Shown: positions 55,471 through 64,000 of the stretch, piece by piece
Layout of the letters: every line of letters begins with the position of its first letter
How positions within the stretch are numbered: position 1 is the stretch's first letter
DNA from: Solen grandis
Taxonomy: Eukaryota > Mollusca > Bivalvia > Adapedonta > Solenidae
Reading direction: 5' to 3'
NCBI GenBank assembly: GCA_021229015.1
Contig: CM037794.1
Coordinates: forward strand, 43,769,922 to 43,833,921
DNA: 64,000 bases
The notes under the pieces: generated by a model
Databases searched by the model: none
The model's input: only the letters and a program-made list of their open reading frames with translations
Told to the model about the DNA's origin: nothing
Program-made: the position numbers and the translations under genes

Positions 55471-56561
55471 TCAATCATTATCAACTAAATGTACCTGTTC
55501 AGGCGTTCAAATCTTGAACCTTAATATTAGCAAATAAAGTAAAATTGCAATTATACGAGCAATATCAGTTCGAGGTCTGCTGCACAAGAAGTAAATTACT
55601 CACGGTGTTCCGACTCTCACGATTTTCCAATAAGTCCTTGTTCTCCTTCCATTGTTCAGATTTTCAGATAAATTATTTGATGATATAGTGAACTAGCTTT
55701 GGTGATATCACTTGAACTACACAATCAGAGGAATTTCTAAATGTCCACCTATATTTTCATAATTTCATAGGGATTGGATTATGCATTTTATTAAAACTTA
55801 TTTATTTATTTCAAACAATGTACATTATTTAAGGTGTACAAAATAAAAGTCACACAGCGTGGTTAAAAATGCACAACTTAGTGCATGGTATAACCTGCAG
55901 CCCGATATCTCAAATTCATCTACCAAATGTACCTTTGTATGAAACGCCAGGTTGACGTCCCTCAGCAGTTCATGCATTATCTGTTGAGCAAGTATTAGTA
56001 GTAGAACTATGTGCTTCAAAATGTCCCCATATGTGCGCTGCACTTCAGGCAAACCGCAGCATGCAGCTTGCAGAAGATGCCAGAGGGACTTCATCAGGCA
56101 TGTCATGACGCCAGAGGGACGCCATCAAGAAATAAGCTTCTTCAAACGTGCAAACGGTGTGTGATTTATTTTCAGAGCGATTCTTCTACAAACAACATTC
56201 CAAGCATCAACTGCGCATGTACATCTTAGATATTGTACGACATTATTACAAATAAATAATGCGTAACCTAATTTCTGAGAAATTATAAAAAAAAATCTAG
56301 GTGGACGTTAAGAAATTCCCCTAAGTGTATGTAATACTTTTTCTACATCTCTGTTACCGAGGTTTGGGAAACAATTTATAATGACATTGCCTTGTCCGGT
56401 GCAGATTCGTTTCAACAACAACCATACTGTGGCGGAATACTTGTCCTTCTCAAAGGTAAAGCGACTCTTTATATGAATGAATTATTTTAGAACGAGTTTA
56501 TATAGGAAAGACAGAAGCATGAAAACTGTGACGTAAAGAGAAATTGAGAAATTTGATATAG
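55471..56561. other. Unassigned sequence
   Basis: A 93-residue - strand frame (56106-55825) covers a slightly GC-richer tract with two GACGCCAGAGGGAC-like repeats near 56080-56125. No family was recognised, so no gene is called. Confidence 0.3.
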
Positions 56562-56995
56562 TACGGAAGCACAGAGGGGGCATGGTGAGATACTAACTGA
56601 GAAAAAAAATCTCGCTATTTCGTGGCCACGAATTAATAACTAAGAAAAAACAAATTTTGCTAACTCGTGGTCACGAGATATAAGTAAGAAAAAATATCAC
56701 CTCGTGGCCACGAGAAAATCTAACTATTTGATTTTAAGATTACTCGTGGCCACGAGTTAATAACCGTTTTTTTTTCTTAGTCATATCTAGTGGCCACGAA
56801 TTAATACCTTTTTTTCTTAGTTATATCTCGTGGCCACGAAATAGAAAAGTCGTTTTTCGTTTTTTTCTTAATTATATCTCGTGGCCACGAGTTAGCAAGA
56901 TTTGTTTTCATTTTTTTTTAGTTATTTCTTAGTTATTATCTCGTAGCCACGAGATAATAAAAAAGAAAAACACCATATCCCCTCTGTGCTTCCGT
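56562..56995. mobile_element. TIR element packed with CTCGTGGCCACGAG palindromes
   Basis: Terminal inverted repeats TACGGAAGCACAGAGGGG (left) and CCCCTCTGTGCTTCCGTA (right), followed inside by CATGGTG and its partner CACCATA. TA at both edges fits a TA target duplication. Inside are eight perfect or one-off copies of the palindrome CTCGTGGCCACGAG (near 56615, 56665, 56702, 56744, 56790, 56838, 56878 and 56939), separated by TAATAAC/TAAGAAAAAA text in both orientations. It has no coding capacity. Confidence 0.85.
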
Positions 56996-57384
56996 AGTAT
57001 AGGGAGAATATTGACGAAAGAAGGAAATCCAAGAAGGGAAAATATCATGAGAAAAGTATGGATGTTATAAGCATGCACTCACTTACAGTTTCAAACTGAC
57101 AGAACTTACACTTCCATAAACGAAGATATGAATATCGCGTGCACAGCAGTCTACAAAACTTTGACATCACATATTTATGGATTATCATGTGAAACACATG
57201 AGGCCTGAGCAACATCTACTCGTATTTCGATTTTATACATGTACTAGGATTTTACATAGTTTTGATAAGCATTTTATCACTCAGAATATTTGTTCCCTTG
57301 CTAAATATATATCGTATTATTAATGCAATCATAATATTTTTTATTCCTTATTTTGTATTGGGATCAGTGGACATATTGTACAGA

Positions 57385-57680
57385 AGGTGCAGTGCGCAGT
57401 GGTAGAGTATCCGTTTTTTTTTTGCGTTCGGGAGGTTTTCCTACGGTACACTGGCGAATCAAAGACGTATAAAACTGGCACCAGATTAATCCTTGCCATG
57501 CACTCGGCAATACTTGGTTGCTTTGAAAAACTCGGAAAAACTCGGAATACTCAGTACTGGATCTACCCAGGAGATTGTCTCCCGTGTATCGGTGCTATAC
57601 ACCAGGCACGTAAAAGAACCAAGGGGTCTATTTGCAAAATGAGCTCGGGTGTCGCACCCGGACTCCCATGTATCTAACCA
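57385..57680 (+). repeat. SINE-like element
   Basis: A tRNA A-box-like GTGCGCAGTGGTAGAGTATC opens it. The body has CACCAGGCACGTAAAAGAAC, CAAGGGGTCTATTTGC and GGTGTCGCACCCGGACTCCC, text of a kind that recurs in molluscan interspersed repeats. The 96-residue frame here is not a gene. Confidence 0.5.
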
Positions 57681-60370
57681 TTGTCTTTTCCGCCAAAACA
57701 GGACCCCAATCGTGGGTTATCCTTGAAGAAAGGCCCCCCAAATATGGCCATAATAATCAGAAAATGATTGCTATCCATTACAATAAAAGAAACGAATAAA
57801 GAAGGAAGCATTGGCTCGTCATTCAGCAAAAAAATGTGTTACTCATTAAATATACTTATGTTGCGATTATTCGAAGTATAATAGAAAAAGAAACTGTTCA
57901 TATATTCGAGAGGCTTTCATACATCCATGTATTGCGTTGTTTATGTTCAACTTATTTTTTATTTACTTATAAACGTGTTTGTGGAGAATGTAGAGACGTA
58001 AATAAGAGTCCTTTGACGGATTTATTTGTTTTAAAACGCATTAAAATTTATAATTATAACGGGATCGAAGAATTAAAAAAAAAACACACAAAAACACGTT
58101 TTCTCAACTTACACTTTATTTACAAACGTTGGCATGAAAAGGGAATAAAATACCTAAAACAGCTATTTGATTACAGAAACAATTAGATTATTATTTTTAT
58201 CACGTTATTTGTATGACAGAAGGGAAGATCATCCCATGAGTTATTTTACACTACAAAATGCAATTAAGTCAATACTGAGATTGAATTAAGGTAATTTGTC
58301 TTTGCCATGACAGTTATTGCCATACTATATTAAGTTATATTCTTGGAGAAAGGGGATTAGTAATGTAATTTCGCTACCGATGAGATTTAAATACAGGTAA
58401 AGAAAATCTCGCATTTGAATATTAATGCATTACAATGACATATTTTAATCATGAGAATATAAGCAGGTAGAAGAACCTATTACAATATTTTTCCATCTCT
58501 TTGTTCCAGATGACATGAAATAATTGACTTGTTGATTTCATCCTTAATGTTTTTGCGGATCATAACTCATAGACTATATGACATATGAACTTCAAAGATA
58601 GATATTCCTGTTGGAGGAGAAGTGCAGTGCACAAGAACAATTATCATGCGATTCATTAATTTTGAGCACTTTTCCTGTGACAAAGCTCATTTCGGGAATC
58701 ATAACCCATCTCCATTGGTTTTACTGGGGTTTTTCACCGGTTGACTCCTGTATTGTTTGTAATACTGACAAAGCCTTGTTCACACTAAAATGTTATGTAT
58801 AAATTTTAACAATGAAATTGCTAAAACATTATTGCCATCGTTGTGTAATTCATTAATTGCCTAATTCACCACATCAAGTAGTCAAGTAAGATGCTTCAAT
58901 GCAGCTGCAAACAATATGTCCACACTAATTAGCCTACAACAGAGACAGCAATTGAAGATGTTTATTCCGTCTATTACTTGTATCTTCAATAATCATTCAT
59001 TTGATTTTGCAGCATGCATGATCTTATCATCAATAGGAAATGTGTTCTTTAGATAAGTAAATCACTCGATGATTGTGCTCATGATAATACGGTATCATAC
59101 CGTTATCATACTGTTGAACTCGTGACGCCCAGTCCTATGAGATGCGGTCGGAAGGCGTTCCTTCCGATACAATAAGTGCCACCATTGTTTAAATTATTTA
59201 CCACTTTCATAATAAGATATACGAAGAACGGGAAAGGAAAACTCTTCCATTATAATTGACGATGGGCATTGTTTAATTATCTTATTACTTGATATAGCTA
59301 GATATACGAACAGCGGGAAATCATGATTGATTTTACGATAATCACAAACATCTTTTCATTTTCTTAAACATTTGATGACAATGTTTATAGATGTGCAAAA
59401 TTTCCCCAAGGTCTAATCATTCTTCTCCTGGCGATCCGGGATATTTTCATGAAGACATCAGAAAATCATCTACATGTACTAAACAAAAGAAAAATGATAT
59501 CTATTTGCTTTTTTCAGAATCAACAAAAACATCTTGAAGTCAATCTTATATACAAACCAGTTTCTCTGTAATGGTAAAGTATATACATGTAATCAAAGCG
59601 TGAATGAACATGGTTTTTAATTATCAAAGTAAATTTGAAAAACGAGTATCACATTTTCAAGCGATGCCAATAAACTAAATGTTAAAAACCCGCTTTGACC
59701 TCGCCTGAACACGGTCGTTGAACATATGAACACATCATTACTAACAATAAGCATAACGCCACTCTTACTCTCCTCATTTATCTTGCTTACAGTTTAAAAT
59801 ATTATATGATATGTGGAAGCAAACCTAAAACAACAAACTTTCCTTCTTTATTTTTGTATTTCATTTTATTTTACAGTTTATTAAACACGTTATCTCCAGC
59901 ATCGATTATCAACACATTTTATTTCAGTTCGCCTTCCATAACGCAATCGCACTGAAATAAATATGAAAATTATCAACATTTAGTGATAAGACAGAAAACA
60001 AAATTTCTATAAATATAGATGTTTAAATTTAGCCCCGACTTGTCCGATTAAAAATGTGAGCTACCAAAGAACAGTTTTTCAAGTAACCCTGTTCAAAGAC
60101 AGATAATTACGCGGATCTTTCATATCATAGCACAACTTTCATAGCGTGACACCGGGGATCGAACTTAACGATTTCTCGATTTCTGGTTACTATAGCACTA
60201 AGGCACGATATCGTACTATGGCAACTTTATATATGTCTTTTGTAGACAAATTCCCCAAATAACTCAAATACCGTCGAATAGACATTAAAACCCATGAAAC
60301 AAATTGGAGAGTTAAAGCAGATCGTTCACAGATGATCGGTAGAAATGAAAAAAGAAATCTACTCTCTCTC
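57681..60370. other. AT-rich stretch, no gene confirmed
   Basis: A 116-residue + strand frame (57836-58186) ends with RWHEKGIKYLKQLF, faintly like the tail of a LINE reverse transcriptase, too weak to call. On the - strand GTTCGATCCCCGGTGTCAC (60164-60146) looks like a tRNA T-arm, but no cloverleaf follows. Confidence 0.3.
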
Positions 60371-60379
60371 TCGTTAATG

Positions 60380-60470
60380 TTGTGGAATACGATACGATAT
60401 CATGACGGTTCGATACGATACGACAATATAACGATACGATACGATACGGCATTACAACGATGAAACATCG
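60380..60470. repeat. CGATA pentanucleotide repeat
   Basis: Runs of GATAC such as ATACGATACGATATC and ACGATACGATACGATACG, interrupted. Confidence 0.85.
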
Positions 60471-62220
60471 CGACGGAATGTTACGTCACCACAACGGTAC
60501 GAAGCGCCAAAACAACTTTGCGAAATAACAAACCCCTTTACGTTAAACTAGTGTCCAACTAGCGTTGACGTTAACGTTAAACTATGAAAAAATTCATGTA
60601 AATATTAAAGGAACTGTTGCACATTTGCTTCAGATTTTCTGATAATTTACATAGATATTACTTTTTTTGTGAAATATATAATATTTTATTTCATCTCGGG
60701 AACTCACTCATGCCGACGCAACTCATGAGAATACAATGTTTGAATTTTACTCGATTGAATTAAATAACATCTGCCATAAAAACAAATTTCCATTATATAT
60801 TTATATTTTCTGTCCGCTTCGTTATCAAACGTCCTCTGCACAGTAAAGTTTGTGAACATTCAGAAAAAAGAGATGGTCAACAGATAAAAAAAAATAAGAT
60901 ACTAAACATAAAGCCTAACCCTAAAGGGCAATAATGAAAGGGTGTCTTATAAACTTAAAATGACAAGTTTTGGTTGAATCCGGGAGTGAATGGAAAGAGC
61001 GCGAGGGAAGACGAGAAAGTTTAGTATACTAAAGTTATTTAACTAAGAAACATTAAAGCTACATATAACACTGAATGTGTAAGTACCATGGCAATGTGCC
61101 CAGCATTTTATTTTGTGCCTATATTAAGAAATATTAAGCAACAAATAGATTTGTAACATTGCAAAAATTGCATCCTGGATATATCAAACTGTATTTGGAA
61201 AAAAAACACTTATGAAACTTGAAAAAAAAAAGACTGCAATATCGAAGTCATGCATATTTTATTTTGTCCCTATGTTGAGAAATGTGGTTGCTATAGCAAC
61301 AAATAGACTTGTAATATTGCAAAAAATGGTGATAAACTTTTGAAGCCCCATAAATATCCATTTTGATCTTGCTGCATATTTGAGACTCAAAAGGCCAGTT
61401 TACTTGTCATGTCACATAACTCTGATCTTTTATTTCAGAAAGTTATCATCCTTTTTCATTTTCCCCAAATTCTACACTTTTGGAACCTATTGCTGCATTT
61501 GCCTGAGACTTTATACATTTTTTATGTTTTGGTTAGTTTACTCTTTACACAATATGTTCATTAACTCATTCTCTTATATTGACAAAATTGTGCCCCTTTT
61601 TACTTATAAAATATAGCATATTGTTTATTCTCTTGAATGTTTTTCTTCCAATTACTTTTAAACTTATACAACCTTTACAACTTTAGTCAAGACTTACAGA
61701 TCATAAAGCCAGGTGCAATAATAAGTCTGTGTATGGAAAGAGTTATGCCATTATAAGCACAATTGTTTTTCCCTATGAAAAAAAAGAAGCTTAAATAATT
61801 TGCTTCTTGCAGTTGGTTGAGCAGCCTTCTCATGAACTTAGATCAGTGTTGGAGCCAACGTGTCTGTGTACTATCCCGACCACCACCCGATCTCTGTGTT
61901 ACCGGTGGGCTCGTCGGTATAATATAGGGAAGATGAACAAACAACTGAAGTATGAAAACTATGTATTTAATTACTACGATGATATGCAATCTGCTGCGTA
62001 TCCAGCGAACGACTGACCAGCAGGTGCATTCAGTTAGTTATCGGAACTCAAGTGTGACATTAGCATGCGGTGTTGTATAATATTATAGGATTAGTTGCGT
62101 TGCATGGTTAAACTTATCGATTCAAAGTAAATACATGACAAATTTAAGCCTACCAAAAATTTCTACCAGGGCATTTCTAAACTATGAAGTATGAAGTGAA
62201 AGCTGTTTTTCAGCATTTGC
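60471..62220. other. AT-rich stretch, no gene recognised
   Basis: Short frames at 61380-61616 and 61807-62016 show no family resemblance. Confidence 0.3.
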
Positions 62221-62221
62221 A

Positions 62222-62299
62222 TATAGAAGGTATAACCTTAGAGTACGAAGAGGACAAACTGTATTGGATTGCTATGGCTGCACATTTTTACAAGTAAAT
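62222..62299 (+). pseudogene. Possible LDL-receptor YWTD-repeat fragment
   Basis: EGITLEYEEDKLYWIAMA resembles one YWTD (LDLR class B) repeat, whose usual form is G.A.D....LYW.D. It is preceded by an acceptor-like CATATAG. A stop follows after about 20 residues and no neighbouring repeats exist, so it is at best an exon fragment or a chance match. Confidence 0.25.
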
Positions 62300-62572
62300 A
62301 CTTTCTTAAGTTATTTTTTCTTTAAACCACGGTAGTAAAGGAATAAAGAAATGCGATGATTTTTAGGGCTAAGTTCAATTTAGGACGGCATCTAGTCCAC
62401 ATTTGTGTACCCGTGATTTGGGATATCGTTCTACTTTCGGTTTGGCAATATCCCCTACGGGACGCAGAGGCGTGACCAACAGTACCACAAATAGCATGTC
62501 GCGTTGAAAACTTTGGAAACTAGACGGTAAAATTAGGCATTTCATTTATAATAAAATGACCCTATAACACAT

Positions 62573-63900
62573 TCCCCTCCTCCGAGAAATTGACGTCCTC
62601 GTCAATGCCTAAATGAAATGAAATAAGGCATAAGATCACTTGTAATGTACAATGTAATCAAATTGTCTCCAGCTATTTATTAAAATACCTCCAACTATTT
62701 ACCAAAGACTACATAAGAAAGCAGTATGTGCATTCATTTCTAACAAGAGGATAAGTATAAAACTTACATCTATAACTTCTTTCCTGATTTTTATCTACTC
62801 CTACATGCTACTTTCGATGTAAACACTACATTGTAAAAATATATGGTCCAAAGTAATTTGAGTTCGTTCTTTTTAGAAATACACGTTGGTTTAAAATAAA
62901 ACATATACACAGAGAAAAACAATCGAATACATGCATCATGAGCTATATCATTCTATGAACTGTTAATTCCTCAACCAAGCTGGTGGCATCCGAACTCTTC
63001 CAGATCATCATGGTAATACTCCCGGTTATCCAGCTCTCCTGCGATGCTGAGATTCATAGGGTTGAGATGACGAAGATGAAGAGTCTCCTTCAGATGAAAT
63101 GTTGGACAAGTCTTCCTCGTGGTCTAAATTTTTCAGAAGATTCGGTAGTTTCCGTTGTCGATGAAAATGCAACATGCAGATTGGCCATGTGAAGCAGAAG
63201 ATTCCGATGAAGCGTCTTTATATCAGTACCAGATTCTCGTCTGACTCGGAATACGTCACACTGCGGCTCTTCCACGACGAAAACGTCCTCCTAAGATGGC
63301 CATCAGTTTCAATAGAGATTTCGGTATGAAACTCAAATTTGAGCCTAAAATTGAACTTAAGTATTTTCGAGAACATAGGACCAGGGGTCACATGGTTTTA
63401 TATAGACTTGTTAGAGCTATGACCTTCAATGGATGTACAGTTTAGATGATCTTGCTGTACTTATGCATGCATTATGTATTCAGTATGACTCATAATACCA
63501 TAATAGGCAAAAGAAGGCAATGCTTTTTCCCTCAAGTCAAACATTCCGAACTAGGACCCTATCTCAACGTGACAACTTATGTTCCCGCACATGCTTGTCG
63601 TAAAAATGCTTCCCTTTCCTTCCGCTTTTCTGGGCAGCTTTACTTGCTACTTGGTATGCATTTCTCAAGTTCGTCTCCAACTGTTTGATGTACACGGACG
63701 GTGGAGCCCCATGGATATTCTGGTCTTTCAGACCAAGCAAGGCATTGATTGCTTAGCGCGGTCTCCTCCCAAATATTAAGTGCTATTGAGATTGGCATTG
63801 GATTCGTGCACGGTTGCATTATATACATGCACAAGGACTGGGACACCTGACTTCCAATCAATCTAACGTTCTACGGGAAGTGTGCCAAGCATCCGTAGCG
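62573..63900 (-). mobile_element. Ty3/Gypsy retrotransposon relic: integrase end, polypurine tract, LTR start
   Basis: Read on the - strand from the window edge: an integrase catalytic-domain end (MLGTLPVE, then LVHVYNATVHE and LIFGRRPR), the helical linker with YIKQLETNLRNAYQVASKA, DRVLVRNV, and near 63260-63190 VFRVRRESGTDIKTLHRN, the usual C-terminal Gypsy motif. Stops and shifts interrupt it, and about 200 bp near 63300-63530 look inserted or unrelated. GGAGGAGGGGAATG at 62588-62575 is a polypurine tract, followed by TGTTATAGGGTCATTTTA as the start of a 3' LTR at 62573. The LTR end was not located. The element continues beyond the window and is inactive here. Confidence 0.8.
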
Positions 63901-64000
63901 ACATTGAATTAAATTCATGTATTATTAACAACAAACTATTGATTCAGCTTGTCAATATTTGATTTTTTGTTCTATTTTGTGTGACAAGGCCCTTTCCGGT

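Noticed and set aside
55825..56106. 93-aa minus-strand frame
   Set aside because: No motif recognised, no splice context; base composition alone is not enough.
57836..58186. 116-aa frame as a gene or LINE tail
   Set aside because: Only its last ~15 residues recall a reverse transcriptase tail; no RT block nearby.
60130..60225. tRNA gene on the minus strand
   Set aside because: A T-arm-like GTTCGATCCCCGG is present, but no A box and no cloverleaf.

Overview
The window is eukaryotic and reads as a bivalve mollusc genome. It is AT-rich, with intron-split genes, GT-AG splice sites and dense interspersed repeats. Many repeats have the layout of the tandem-repeat-containing elements described from clams and oysters ('pearl' / DTC84 type): short hairpin ends, a 130-320 bp tandem core and an ACGG/ACGA-type microsatellite near the 3' end. 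A run of 100 N at 13901-14000 is an assembly gap.

Only two cellular genes are convincing. (1) PDE12 (2',5'-phosphodiesterase 12) lies on the + strand at 8533-13121. Four exons carry the mitochondrial-type N terminus and the first part of the EEP nuclease domain; the rest of the catalytic domain is not visible and probably falls in or behind the gap. (2) A ROCO-family gene lies on the - strand at 39467-20704. Its twelve coding exons join in phase into a protein of about 1110 residues: leucine-rich repeats, a Roc GTPase, COR, a Cys-containing C-terminal region like MFHAS1, and the start of a death domain. Three exons each need one extra base in a short homopolymer to stay in frame. The two genes converge. 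Between them lie a broken TRIM/B-box exon with an in-frame stop (19198-19520) and a degraded segment with a pogo/Tigger-like terminus.

Layout: 1-1.3 kb LINE reverse transcriptase relic; 1.8-2.5 kb AGGGTTACATAC minisatellite; 2.6-6.8 kb FLYWCH-MULE transposase relic split by another repeat; 7-8.3 kb small repeats; 8.5-13.1 kb PDE12 with a 1.5 kb minisatellite in intron 3; 14-17.8 kb nested pearl-like elements; 20.7-39.5 kb ROCO gene, with a 60-bp x 22 array in intron 10 and pearl-like elements in seven of eleven introns; 40-43 kb inverted-repeat elements; 43-51.5 kb mostly featureless; 51.5-54.7 kb a 3.2 kb satellite with a 20-bp unit; 56.56-57.0 kb an element carrying eight copies of a CTCGTGGCCACGAG palindrome; 57-62.5 kb mostly featureless; 62.6-63.9 kb a Ty3/Gypsy integrase end with polypurine tract and LTR start on the - strand.

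The most interesting non-genic signal is that sequence-unrelated repeat families (called A, B, D and E below; C and F are fragments) share one architecture. It consists of a related 5' start (AACAAGAG or AACTAGA), a 5' hairpin, a short subterminal inverted repeat, a tandem core, a GACGAC-rich tract and a 3' hairpin. The 3' hairpin contains the complement of the 5' arm and is followed by an A-run. This looks like one transposition machinery mobilising several unrelated cores (Helentron-like non-autonomous elements). All assignments come from reading the sequence; no database search was run.
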